Positions 20,896 to 31,913 of a stretch of 64,000 nucleotides of DNA are shown here, one piece after another; position 1 is the first letter of the stretch; each line of letters starts with the position of its first letter. This stretch comes from Hortaea werneckii. Lineage: Eukaryota; Ascomycota; Dothideomycetes; Mycosphaerellales; Teratosphaeriaceae. A program made the position numbers and the translations under genes. The stretch is taken from the NCBI GenBank assembly GCA_037044905.1, contig JBAOKB010000111.1, positions 1 through 64,000 of the forward strand. The letters are read 5' to 3'. The notes beneath the pieces are model-generated. The model was not told the origin of the DNA, searched no databases, and worked only from the letters and a program-made list of their open reading frames with translations.

Positions 20896-21639
20896 TCATT
20901 GGCCCTTCGTATTTCGGCTCTCACGTCTCATGCTTATAACCGTAAAACCGACCCAACATATCCAGATTACGGCAGTCACAACTCCATACGCTGCGTAAGT
21001 ACCGGCTTCGTGACCGCCTGCAAGCGCAAGGCCCAGACCACCATTAATGATTGCAAGTGTAATCATTCCGCGAGCAGACCAAGCGTGTGCCACGCCGATG
21101 AAACTGCGTTGGTGGTACTTTCGGTAGTATAGATGTTGCATCAGCCCACCAATGGCGAGAAACCAAAGCGCAGCGAACAGCAACAAGCCAATCACAACAT
21201 GTGCCTCGTCGAGCTGCCAAGACAGAGTCAGCATCCGATACACCTTGTTGATTCATTTAGTTGATGATACTGACCTGGTGCCCTGATTGAGCCAGCTGAA
21301 TTCCAAGAGCTGCGCTTGCGACGACAAGTACAAGTGCAATGGACTGCGTGCAAGCATGTACCAACCACGTCTTGGGTCCTTTCAATGCTCGCATAAGGAC
21401 GGCGCCGATTAGAAATATCAGCCATGCTATGCAAGCAATGACTCCATGTGCAGTTGTCTTATCGACTCCGCCGCCGCCACCGCCGCCTCCATTATCAGCA
21501 TCTCTTTGGACATGCCGTGCTGACGCCATGTGGACTAAGAGAGAACATTAGCTTTGAACAACACCAGGCGTGTGCATGGAATTCATCGTGTACCGAGATG
21601 CGCCAGCGCAGCGGCAATGGCTATGACTTTAGACGGCAT
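20896..21639 (-). CDS. Cytochrome b561-domain membrane protein
   Basis: Three exons (21594-21639, 21275-21534, 20896-21213) give 207 residues. Exon 1 encodes a short signal peptide (MPSKVIAIAAALAHL), missed by simple ORF calling. A poly-Gly stretch follows, then a four-to-five-helix b561 core. The four candidate heme histidines are in AHGVIACIAW, WLVHACTQ, LDEAHVVIG and GVAHAWSAR. The 61-bp intron at 21214-21274 joins SGHQ to LDEAH in phase. Fungal relatives are usually fused to an N-terminal DOMON heme domain. Here there is no DOMON, and I found no exon for one upstream. The likely role is trans-membrane electron transfer (ferric reductase-like). Partner and membrane are unknown. Confidence 0.88.
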
Positions 21640-22919
21640 TTAAGGAAGCAGGCTGACGACTGCAAATTTCCTTGTGAGAGCCTCGGCGCTTTCAGAACGG
21701 TGGAAAATTATAGAGCAAAGCAGATGGGAGAATGGGATGGTCAGCCTACCGCTGCATTGAAATATATCCTGCCACATGTGCGCAGGTTGTCGTCACCACA
21801 TGGTGCCCACGCGGCCTTTCAAGCACGGTGCCAACGATACGAATGGTAATGTTCATAAGCCATACCACCTGCCTAATCCAGACTGGGTCTGCTTTCGTTT
21901 GTTAAAGTGTAAGGCTTACTTTGGTGGATCTTGTGCCGTCAAAGTAGACTTCTCTTGATCGATTCACCGACGGGGAGTAAGATCCTCAGCCAGAATGGAC
22001 GCTACTTGCAAAATGAAGGCCGAAAGCTTACCTACAGGCGAGGTCAGTCCAGAGTGGGCCGCGTCATGAACTAAGCCTCGTGCCTGTGTGGTTGCTTATT
22101 TACCCACCCCGCAAATGGCTGCTTCTAAACCATGCCAGCCAAAAGCTTGATAGTGCCTTTAGCGTGCACTCGTGGCCTCTCACATCGAATGACATCTATG
22201 CCAGGCTCTCTTCGACGTTGGCTCAATACATACGCAAACATCGCGATGCGACACGAGGCTGCAACAGCAAAGCAATGATTGGTGAGGATGATGTTGGTAC
22301 TCTGCCTCATGTCGGCACAAGCTCACACTAGCCACGTCTCCCGAAAAGACGGCTGAGTGTAGGTCGTTGATACAAAGTGCTGTTCTGGAAGGGAATAAGT
22401 GACGTTACAAGCTCAGACATTAGCATTGCAGTGCCCATTGCAACCACACAAAGCTTCAAGCCACGGTGAAAGGGCCGGTGCACAACCGCTCAGATACTCG
22501 GGGCTTTCTCATATTTGGCAAGAGGTTGAGACCGCACCGTAGCCCGCCACTCAGTACGCTCCTACTGGCAAATTTCAGCTAGGTCAACTGCATAACATCG
22601 CATATTTCCAGATTGGCTCCAAAATAGCGGGGAGATAAACGATGGTCCGGCATTGCGTTCTTAAAAACTCTATCAGTGGGCAGGCCATCGAAAGCATTCA
22701 AAGAGCTACAACAGAAGCAACGACCGCTTTGCCAGGAAAAGCAGTCGTCTTCAGCCTACAGTGGTAAAACAGGCTAAGAGGCGTGTCCTGATGCCTAGTA
22801 ATTTACGTTGCCACCGGCAGGTAACTCCATAGCAATTACTTAGTGGTATGTCGGAATAAATACATGCTGTCCAATCATCCCTGAAGCAGAGTTCAATGCA
22901 TCGCCGCGGCGCCTCGGTC
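21640..22919. other. 1.3-kb gene-free stretch
   Basis: Both strands show only short frames. I checked upstream of the b561 gene for a DOMON domain and found none. No repeat or RNA gene was seen. Confidence 0.55.
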
Positions 22920-23262
22920 TCATCTTGCACCCATGGAGCCATATCCTTCGCCTCCAGTATTCACATTATCGCTGTACACTCCTGGTGCTGGACGGGAGTC
23001 GTAGATTCCCATTGAAGCCTGCTCTTGCTTGTGATAGTAGACGTAGATGAGGTAGAAAGCGTGGACGTGTCCGGGCAAGAAGCCGAGGATGGTCAGGCAG
23101 ATGTTGATGAGTAGGTCAGCGCCGCAGCCTGAGATGATGAAGACAGCGACTGGAGGTACTGTATGGAGTGTCAGCGATTGTCACGGCATGCAATGAGACT
23201 ACAGCGGTGAGTGGGGACGTACGGAAGATGGCGATGATGACCAGGATTAGGGCTGAGATCAT
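22920..23262 (-). CDS. PMP3/UPF0057 plasma-membrane proteolipid
   Basis: Exons 23223-23262 and 22920-23158 are joined across a 64-bp intron to give 92 residues. The first helix is ALILVIIAIFLPPVAVF. The second block (INICLTILGFLPGHVHAFYL) is the family signature. The C-terminal 30 residues are polar, ending in GEGYGSMGAR, as in the longer fungal members. Yeast Pmp3 is a small plasma-membrane protein that affects membrane potential and cation tolerance. Related fungal genes are often stress-induced. The gene is too short and too split to appear as a single long ORF. Confidence 0.93.
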
Positions 23263-23713
23263 TGTCGCGGCTTGTCGCGAGCTTCTTGGCGCGTGTTTGT
23301 ACTGTCAATGAGGTGCCTCTTGTCTTGTGATCGCAACAGAAAACAGTCACACCTAGCATGAGTGTAGGGTTTGGAATTCTGAGCTATGTCTGGTTCTTGT
23401 ATGCTCGCAAACGTTGAGGTTGAATGTGTCGCGTTCTTGGATAGATCGACATGGGGCGCGCGTGCACGCGAGACATATGACGCAACCCATGCATGTAATG
23501 AAGCGAAAATGGTGGCTAATAATGTGGCTGTGAAGCACAGCCACCAAGCCGGGACGGCGACGGCAGTGTCAGGCAGATACTGTATCCTGTCCATTAGATG
23601 TCACATCACGCTTGTTGTCAAAGACTATTGGCTATCTCCCGGGCTCATAGTTGAATAATAGTCCAACACTCGTGCGCAGCAGAGCGTCTTGGCTTTATTC
23701 TGCTCCTTCTATG
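23263..23713. other. Intergenic; overlapping minus-strand open frame judged spurious
   Basis: A 111-codon minus-strand frame (23259-23594) overlaps the PMP3 start and has an odd composition, so I do not call it. The region should contain the PMP3 promoter and the 3' end of the next gene. Confidence 0.5.
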
Positions 23714-25255
23714 TCAAATGTCAGACTGAAAGCTAGGGAACTCTTCCTCCCTATCCCTGATCGGCACCGGTTTAGCAAGCACACTTGCATTCTCATCGCC
23801 GCCATCTAGATCAGATCTGGTTGTTTGCGCCGCTTCCCAAAACCTCGCGAGAGCCAATGAATGCGTAGTTACCGGTGATGAAATGGGCGAGTCGGCTTTG
23901 CGGGCCAGTGCTTGATTGAGTTGTTTGGACGGCATAGGAGTCTCGTTCTCCTCTCCAATGGGAGCACGCCCACCTGGTGCGGTCTGTCTGATGCGACGGA
24001 CAGATCTTGCTTTTCGGCGATCGAAGTCTGTTCCCCCGCATAAAGCGGCCCACTGGCTCAGTGATGAATGAGACGGCATCTCGATCATACCGCACCTATC
24101 CGGCTGCCTTCGGACCGTGAGAGGGAGAGCGACCCGTATCACCTGCTCAAAGCGAACATCCGCCGCAAAGAGTCTCGTGAGCACCACTTTGAGCTCTAAT
24201 GGAATAGTATAAGCATCCAGTCTTCCAGCACCGCAGTATGCCGCACGGCGCTGTGGGACTGTGCCACAGAACGTTTGAAGAGAATCAGACCAGGAGAGCC
24301 ATTCTTCTTCGATCGGGCCAAGGAAGAAGTCGATGGTTGTAGTCAAGCTCGATGGTGGGACGTCCTATCCCAAGCAGAGTCAGCCTGGCAGCCCATCCCA
24401 AACCTATTGCGAAAGATTACTCACCAAGACAGGCTTTAGAAGGAACCGTTCCCCTTCACCAACCACATTGCGTAGATCCTGGAACTGTACAGAAGGCAGC
24501 GCAGCCGTGAAGCAGATCTCGACCGCAAGCTGGTCATCCTCAAGGGTAGGATGGAAAACGACCTGCACGCGCGGGAAGCCGTTTTCGGTGAAAGCGAAGC
24601 ACTCCCTAGTAGCGAGGAAGTCCCTCACGAAAGTCCTCTCGTCAGGCGAGCAAGAGAAAGGCGTCAATCCCTGAACCATCTGAGAATAGTCCTCCATGAT
24701 ATCATCCTCCAAAGCAGCAAGCCCAATAGTAACAGTTTGCATACCGAGATTGGCGAGGTACTTAGCAAAATGACCAAGGACTTCGTCGTGACAATCACCT
24801 GTTCTTCCACTTTAGTGTCAGACTCCAAGATACCGATAGTCTCGTATACCCCAACCTTTGCCATCCTCCACAAAGGCTTCAATAGCAACCAACATCGTCT
24901 CGTGCGCCAAAGCCGTCTCGAAGGCGCGCTCCTAGAAGAACATCTCGTACGCGGCCATGGGAGAGGTTAACCGCCAGGTGGTCACGACGTCGCGATCGAA
25001 AACGATGGCTTTCCCATCCTTGGCCAGCATGCTCTTCACGATTCGAGGAACGCCGCCAGGGATGGCGCAGTTTGGCGAGTCTCCAGGCGAGTCTCCAGGC
25101 GAGTCTCCAGGGGGAGATGTGCGTGGTTTGGCTTCGTCCGCATAGCTTTGATGGGTGGGGTAGTAGCATTGGATTGGGGACTCCCGGAGAGGGCCGCAGG
25201 CTCCGGAGACGGTGATATTGATGGCGTCGAGGAATAGATCGGTGATTTCTGCCAT
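23714..25255 (-). pseudogene. Unknown protein gene interrupted by one in-frame TAG
   Basis: Exons 24856-25255, 24425-24798 and 23714-24364, with introns of 57 and 60 bp, all agree in phase and would give 474 residues. A TAG at 24932-24934 interrupts exon 1: the frame reads EMFF-stop-ERAFETALAHE. The residues on both sides form one plausible helix, so Gln (CAG) is the likely ancestral codon. Recognisable blocks are DCHDEVLGHFAKYLANLGM and CFTAALPSVQFQDLRNVV; the C-terminus is basic and disordered. A GDSP-repeat lies in exon 1. I do not recognise the family. An intron ending at this TAG was considered, but it gives the wrong phase. Confidence 0.6.
25074..25109 (-). repeat. Three perfect 12-bp tandem repeats in coding sequence
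   Basis: GGCGAGTCTCCA is repeated exactly three times. On the minus strand it encodes GDSP-type tetrapeptides in the unknown gene above. Identical copies suggest recent slippage. Confidence 0.9.
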
Positions 25256-25845
25256 TATCGATATGATCTCGTGACTCGTCGGAAGGCTCAAGAATGCTAT
25301 CGCCCATAAGGTATGCTATCCCATGGATCGGTATCTGAATCGTCATGCGTAATGGGTACTCGTCACCGCCGCTTCCCTTGCGAATGAGCAGAAGTGAAGA
25401 TCGGCGGTTGCGATCCTGTCTCAATCAAACCAGAAGCTGCAGACCATAACCGTCCCTGGGAAGCAGCTACCATCAAGATCTTTCCACATTCATACGCTAT
25501 GCTACTACCTAAAGTCTACCCTATTCCGCTTCATGCGGACACATACCCATTTTTGTTCGCCAGAGAAACGCCTAAACTCCCTCTTGACACCTTGCAAAAA
25601 CAACTGTCGCCAAATGCACAGTTGGGTCTTTCAACCCGGCATGCCAGGATTCCACGAGCAACACACAGCCGCTCATGCACCCATACCGCGAATCAAGCTC
25701 CGCCTGCCGAGCCACAAAAAAGAAGTTCCGTATCTGTACAGTACAAGTACAGTGCTTTAGGCAGCATAGCCAAGTCTTCCACTGCTCAGCTGCTCGCTCT
25801 CGCTCATCTTCCAAAAAAAGAGTAAAAGAAAGAAACCTTACCGAT
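25256..25845. other. Boundary between accessory and core regions
   Basis: No gene is recognised. It contains the upstream region of the interrupted gene and the 3' UTR of the deubiquitinase. Only short frames are present. Confidence 0.5.
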
Positions 25846-28800
25846 TTACCGAATGTTCAAGCTCTCGTACTTGATCCAGTTGCTGCGGTTCCTGTTCGCA
25901 TGCTCGAGACCAAGGTGGTCACCGTCCTGCAGCTTGTCGGACAGCACGTCCTCTGTTGAAATTGGCATTAGCATCGGATCTCCTGTCAATGTACGGGAAA
26001 CATTCGGCGCCGACTTACCATCTTCAATCCACACAGGTCGCGAATAGTTCTGACCACCTTTGACGACAGCAAAGCGTACCTTCTCAAGGTTCTTGCCTTT
26101 GATACCAGTTCGCTTTGACAGTCTCTCCTTCGCATCCTTGAACAACTCGCCACCCTTGACCATGAACAAGAACGGAGCACCGTGGGACTTGCTCGGTTCC
26201 TTCTCGAAGTGGAAGCAAGGCGTGAGTCGATCACCGTTCTCCTCATTGAGATTCGCCTCGTCCTCCGGTGTCCGCTCCGCATAAAGTGTCATGAATTCGT
26301 TCAGCGCAAGTACACTTTGATTCAGCGGTAGGATCTTGTACACTTTGTTCTGGTGCGACTCGTAGAATCGGATCTGGTCCACGATCTCGTTGGGGAGGCT
26401 TGCACGTTTCTGGAGAGCGGCCAGCACCTCCTTGAAAGTGGCTTGCTTGTGGATGAGCAGGTCGCATGGGTCTTCCTTTGTGATACCTTCGCTCAACAGC
26501 ACCACTCTGACATTCTTGCGCTGCTCAAGGTCGGTAAGTGACATCTCTAGAACCTCATAGTACAGATGATCAGGAGCTTGAGGTTGCGAGTAGCTGTATC
26601 CACCGTAACCAGCAGAGCCGCCCAGAAGAATTGAGGCCATTGTGCTTCCTTGGAGGCGTTTGACCACCGTGCGAGGCTTGCCAGATTGGTTGTTAACCGT
26701 GGTGAAACGCAAATGGCTTGGCTCGACAGGCTTGGTCGCAACACTGGACAGATGTTCCGCAACCTTGTGCGCGAGTGCGTCATAGCCGTCCTTCCTACTG
26801 AGCGCGATCTTGAACACGGCCTGCTCCTCGTTCTGGACCTGAAAAGTTGACGCTGGCCAGACCTTGGGTGTGAAGTGGACGAACAGTCGGTTGACAAGGA
26901 AATCGTAGTACTCGACAGCGGTCAGACTGGCGGTCGGCTGGATCTGGCGAATGGAGACCTGCTCATCTTCGGAGAGATGTCGTTGGAAGACGATGATGTC
27001 TCCATCCTGGATCTCCGAGGCAATGAGGGTGTTCTTCGGCTTCATGCGCTCGATGTAGGTCTGCTTAATCTCCTCGTACAGCTCAAGCGAGACACCCTCT
27101 TCCCAGCCCATTATTTTCAAAATATGGGGCGCAATCTTCTCGGCCTTGTCGAGTGGTGACATGTAGATGTGGCCAAGACCATTCAGTTGCTGCTTATCAA
27201 CGTCAAAGTATTTCAAGAAGATCATAATCGGCCTCTGCTGCTGTTGTTGCTGCATCGTCATCGCATTCCCGTTCGTCATCGGACTGCTCGGTGCACTGAC
27301 CGGTTCTTCACTGGGCCAGATAGGCTTGCCATCGGCATCCTTCTCAGCGGCTTCCAAGAAGACGCGGAATCCGCCTGTCCGCGTGCTGAACTTGTTGGCC
27401 GCCTCCTCAAGGGTCATGTCTGGCCAGGTCAGAGGATGATCCGGCCTCACCGTGCCGTTCTGCCTATTGACCATGATCCACGGTCTAAGGGTACCCTCTT
27501 CTGCGCCATATTCCTTCGTCATCATCTTGGTAAAGTCAGACACGGTCATGCTCCGGAGTAGCCTGTGGGCCTTGGGTGCGGCAGGCTCTTCTTCCTCGTC
27601 GGCTCCGTATTCCGCCCACGGGATGAGGTCTGCACCTTGGTATGCCTTGAAATGCTTCTCCGTCGCAACCAGAACCTGCATGTACAGGTGTGCTTCTTCT
27701 CTTTCCTTGCGCTTCCTCTCCGCCAACGCTTTTTCTTCAGCAATCCTAGCCGGTAGATGCTCTGGAGGTGGAATCTTGCTCTCCTCCGGCATTATCTGGT
27801 CCAAACGACTTTCGCGGATGTATACCAGCATGTATGCGTTGTTGCTCCTCTTCGTACTCCACTGCCTGGTGTAAGGATTCTGTCCTTTCTGTAATTGGCC
27901 GTTGATGTGGTAGTCGCCACCGAAGTTTTCTTCAGTCGCCTCGCGGGAAGTTGCTCGGGTGACTCGGTCATCATCGAACCGGTAGAACTGCCCATTCTTT
28001 TCTGGCTTCAAGAAGGCGTAGTAATGTCCCGCATTCAGATCGCCGCTGTGGACCAGGACGCCGTGCAGATGGTAAATGTAAGGTTCGCTCTTGTCGGCGT
28101 CGTCGTCCAGGTAAGGAGATGCATCGAAGACCTCCGGGAATTCGTATCGATCGTTGACTTTCATCATAGCGTCCCGCTGGAAGTCGTACTCGAATCGCTT
28201 GAGCTGTAAGTGTAATATGCTGGGGAATGACTCGAAAATGACACCCTTCTTCGCATCCTGCAGTCCATAACCTTCAGCCGCGTATTTGTTGTCGCCTTCG
28301 AGGGTCTCCACCTCAATGTAGTTCTTGAAACTGTCGTGTAGGCTCTTGCAGCCAGACACATTCAGCTGAAGATCCCAGAAGTCCTCCGTTCTGCTGGACT
28401 CATAGTCCACGTTGATGCACCTCAAGTATGTCTTCATCTTGCCAACGAACATCTTTGGAAGCGCGTCTTCAGCCTCAGTGCCTCTCATCCGTGCCTCGAG
28501 CTTATCCATCAAAATTCGGCTCAGCTCTTGCACATCCTGCTGTTCAAATATTTGCCTGCTTTCCCACCCAAACGAGTGTGTGAGCTCTTGGGTAGATACC
28601 GCTGTCTGATCGGTCTGTAATCGGTAGAAGAGGCGCTGGAGAGCATATGCAGACTGTGAGACTTCGCGATCCTTCTCGGTGGCGGTCGGAATCTGGTATA
28701 CGGCTTTTCGGAACGCGCCGGTGAGAAAGAGGGACTGGAGGAGGGAATTGAGATAGCAGGTGGCGCCTTGGTTGCGCAGACCGACCATGCCCGTCTCTTT

Positions 28801-29638
28801 CTTGCTGTCATAGTTGATGAAGTTGTGCCATAAGACACCGGTGGGGTCTTTCAATACGCGCACATATGCCGTCATCCTCGCACAGTCGCCCTCCACAAGC
28901 GGACGATCGAAGCCGTCAAATTTCTGGGCAAATATCCGGTTTTTGTCTGCAAAACGTGTGAAGCCCCAGTCGCCCTCGTCGGCTGTGAAACGGTGCTGTG
29001 CGACGTGTTGGATGTACATGCTCGGGTCGTTCGGATTGTGAAGGACAAGCATAAATTGCGCGCAGGCATACCAGTCTTCGGGCGGCTTCTCATTTTCGAA
29101 GCCTTGTTCAAGATAGAAACTAACACTCTCTGAGGCCGAGTTGCCGGCTGGGAAGAAGAGGATACGCCATGGGTGACCAGCGCAGTGGAAGACTGGGCCA
29201 TGTGTCCGTTTGGGAAGGCTGCGCCAGTTGGTGATGTCCCATGAGAAAACCGCCTCTGCCTCGGTCTCGTAATCGGGATGTGCCGGCATGAACCGGTTCT
29301 TCATCTCTTCATGATCGGTGGCAAGGGGAGCGGCGGGTTCAGCGGCGGGGTCTGTGTCTTCTACCATGCTGTCGGCGTCGTTGGTGTCGGGCGTGATGCT
29401 GTTTGCGTTAAAGTCAGCTGATGATCAAGGACATGACCATCTCTGGCAAGATTATGTTTGGTGGTGCGTACATGGCTACCTGGTCATCCTTCTCATTGAA
29501 ATCGCTGCCATTGTCCAAACCGTCCGACTGCATCAGCACGTCTGAGCCCAGTGACTGCAATAATCATCAGCTCTTATGTTCCCTGCACAAGCGAAGCGCA
29601 TTCGCCACGGCGGGTCGGTTGTTGTCACTGACATCCAT
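25846..29638 (-). CDS. USP7/Ubp15-type ubiquitin carboxyl-terminal hydrolase
   Basis: Exons 29609-29638, 29472-29554, 26019-29398 and 25846-25952 give 1199 residues; the two N-terminal junctions are less certain, and a start at 29367 is the fallback. The order is an acidic leader, a MATH domain (VFSWDITNWRSLPKRTHGP), and a USP catalytic domain with Cys box NQGATCYLNS (about residue 252) and His box HSGDLNAGHYYAFL. A poly-Gln stretch and the long C-terminal ubiquitin-like array of USP7 follow. This layout matches S. cerevisiae Ubp15 and S. pombe Ubp21/22, which remove ubiquitin in the nucleus, cytosol and peroxisomal import. The 66-bp intron at 25953-26018 is stop-free and in frame; splicing it yields WIEDEDVLSDK. 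Confidence 0.95.
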
Positions 29639-30432
29639 ATTCTGGTGATACTACCTTGCGGCAAGGGATTACGTATTGTTGCTGCTACTACTACCGCGGC
29701 TCCCGGCGGCAGGCGTCTCTTCTTTCTTTGCCCGGATTGGAGGCGAGCTTGGCGGGGGAGAATGGAGGATCAGGCAGACAAGCGAACTTTGGAAGCAGTA
29801 CGGGTATCAACCCTGCGCTCCGATGAGAAGATGCCTCAGGCGATATCGATGCGCCGGCGCAAAGGAGGAGGCGAGGACAAAGAGAGTTGAGGAAGCCGAT
29901 GCAGGCTGCGGGAATTAGAGGATCACCGGTCGACCTCAATTAATACCTACTATGTAGGTAGGTAGGTAGGTAGGCAGGCGGAGACCTGGAAGCTGGAAGT
30001 TGTACACAGCAGACAGACAGACAGAGAGACAAGCAGAGACTCCACACTGCACGCAGAAAACGTACGTACGTCACTGGTTTGCCTTGGTCTGTGCGTGCGC
30101 CTTGCCGACAGCTCACAAATTCAACACTGTACTACTGTAAGGTACTATGTATACAGTAGTAACTTGGCTCTCCCACAGCAAATATAATCAAGTGGCAAAC
30201 GAAGCCGAAGCATTCACCATGCGCCCAGCGGTGTCCCTTATCGGCATTACCACATTATCGCGCTCGGTGAATCGACACAGAAATGACTCGTATCGTAGCA
30301 AATCCTCCATCCCCAAAAGCACTTCTGCCCCACCATCCACACGGCCCGTGCATCCCCTTCCTCGTGATTCCCAAAAACGGCATGTGAATTTCCATCTCGC
30401 CGCCTCCCATTCTCGAAACATCTGACAACACT
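29639..30432. promoter_or_regulatory. Divergent promoter of deubiquitinase and PDK, with simple repeats
   Basis: The region carries a (GTAG)n microsatellite at about 29954-29974 and an (ACAG)n tract at about 30009-30024. No gene is seen between the divergent starts. Confidence 0.6.
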
Positions 30433-31827
30433 GTGAATGCCCGGTACTGCTGGCGTATCATGCTGATACCCCACAGACCCGCACATGGAGGGCTGACTGC
30501 CCTGTTAAGATTGCCACCAGCGCTCCGGCTCAGAGCATTCGCAACCGCAACCGCAACACCAGCACCCCCATCATCTCCAGCCCCAGGACAGACACCACCA
30601 TGGCGTCCAGCGGTCGTTCTCGACGACTGGGTGCAGCGTGAAGCGCGGCCCATCAGCTTGCGCCAACTCACCTTCTTTGGCAGACGATTGACCGAGCGCC
30701 GACTGCTGGACTCGGCCAACTATGTACGTCTGGAGCTTCCAACCAGGATAGCACACCGGTTGCGGAACATGCAGACCCTACCTTACTCGGCACTGACCAA
30801 CGAACACATCCGTCATGTCTATGAGCTGTACTATCGCGCATTCGAATTATTACGGAAAGTAGGCGAGGTCAAAACCGTCGACGACAACGACAAGTTCTGC
30901 GACGTGCTGAAGCTCTGCTTGAAAGAACATCTTTCAGTAATCCCCAGACTGGCCATGGGCATCCTTGAAATCCAGGACTACGTTTCTGGAGACGAATGCG
31001 ACCGCTTCATGACTACCCTGCTCCGGTCACGGATCAGCCGCAGGGTAATAGCAGAGCAGCATCTAGCCCTAACCGAAACATTCCACTCACCATGGCACTT
31101 CCCTGGCAAGCCAACCCATACAGCACCGGAAGACGACTTCGTAGGCGAGATCTTCCTCCGCTGCAACGCCAAAGAGATCATCGAAAAATGCGCCAAGACA
31201 GCATCGGACCTGACCAAGAAAGCCTTTGGGTCCAACGTCAGACTGCCCGAGGTGAAACTCCTAGGACACCTTGACACAACCTTCCCGTACATCCCTTCAC
31301 ACCTCGAATACATCATTGGAGAGCTACTTAGGAACAGCATTCAAGCCGTAGTCGAGCAGACGCCAGCAGGCGCGCATCCCGAACCGATCGAGGTCCTGAT
31401 CTGCGAGGCCGCCCAGCACGTCATCATCCGGGTGTCCGACCGAGGAGGCGGTGTTGAACGCGATCTTCTCCCTTACCTCTGGTCCTTCGCCAAAGGCCCG
31501 AGACGACACAAACGCCTGGACGCGCTCCGTAAGGTCCCCCGTCTGGCAGCAACGATGCAAGAACTCCAACCCCCACCTTCGGACCCAGACGCAAAGTACG
31601 TCGCAGGCGATAAGTTCGCCGGCAGCCTGTCCACGCTCTCCGGGCGACCGCCGGATCTCAGACTCGGGATTGGACTGCCGATGAGTCGAATCTACGCTGA
31701 ATACTGGGCCGGCAGTCTCGAACTGATTAGTCTGGAGGGGTATGGGTGTGACACGTTCCTGCAGATCAGTAAGCTCGGGAATAAGAACGAGGTTCTGAGT
31801 ACGAGGGCGAGTATGGATGCTGTATGA
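30433..31827 (+). CDS. Mitochondrial pyruvate/branched-chain dehydrogenase kinase (PDK/BCKDK family)
   Basis: A single exon gives 464 residues. The N-terminus is Arg/Ala-rich and non-acidic (LRLPPALRLRAFATATATP), a likely matrix-targeting sequence. The four-helix domain contains IPRLAMGILEIQDY. The GHKL ATP-binding domain has the N box ELLRNSIQA, the G1 box DRGGGV and the G2 box GIGLPMSRIYA. These proteins phosphorylate the E1-alpha subunit of pyruvate or branched-chain keto-acid dehydrogenase and switch it off. Yeast has Pkp1 and Pkp2; I cannot decide which this matches. The first ATG is used; a second at 30460 is equally possible. Confidence 0.95.
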   Translation: MNARYCWRIMLIPHRPAHGGLTALLRLPPALRLRAFATATATPAPPSSPAPGQTPPWRPAVVLDDWVQREARPISLRQLTFFGRRLTERRLLDSANYVRLELPTRIAHRLRNMQTLPYSALTNEHIRHVYELYYRAFELLRKVGEVKTVDDNDKFCDVLKLCLKEHLSVIPRLAMGILEIQDYVSGDECDRFMTTLLRSRISRRVIAEQHLALTETFHSPWHFPGKPTHTAPEDDFVGEIFLRCNAKEIIEKCAKTASDLTKKAFGSNVRLPEVKLLGHLDTTFPYIPSHLEYIIGELLRNSIQAVVEQTPAGAHPEPIEVLICEAAQHVIIRVSDRGGGVERDLLPYLWSFAKGPRRHKRLDALRKVPRLAATMQELQPPPSDPDAKYVAGDKFAGSLSTLSGRPPDLRLGIGLPMSRIYAEYWAGSLELISLEGYGCDTFLQISKLGNKNEVLSTRASMDAV

Positions 31828-31913
31828 GCTTTCTGCGGATTGGTCGGGAATGGAATGCCGTGATGATCGAAGTGGAGTATACTGAGAATCGTATGTACAT
31901 TGAACGAGTGGGC

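Noticed and set aside
23259..23594. 111-codon minus-strand frame with one hydrophobic stretch
   Set aside because: It overlaps the PMP3 start codon on the same strand and has no family features or plausible promoter.
24932..24971. A 40-bp intron ending at TAG to remove the in-frame stop
   Set aside because: GTTAAC...TCTAG would join out of phase and is shorter than almost all local introns.
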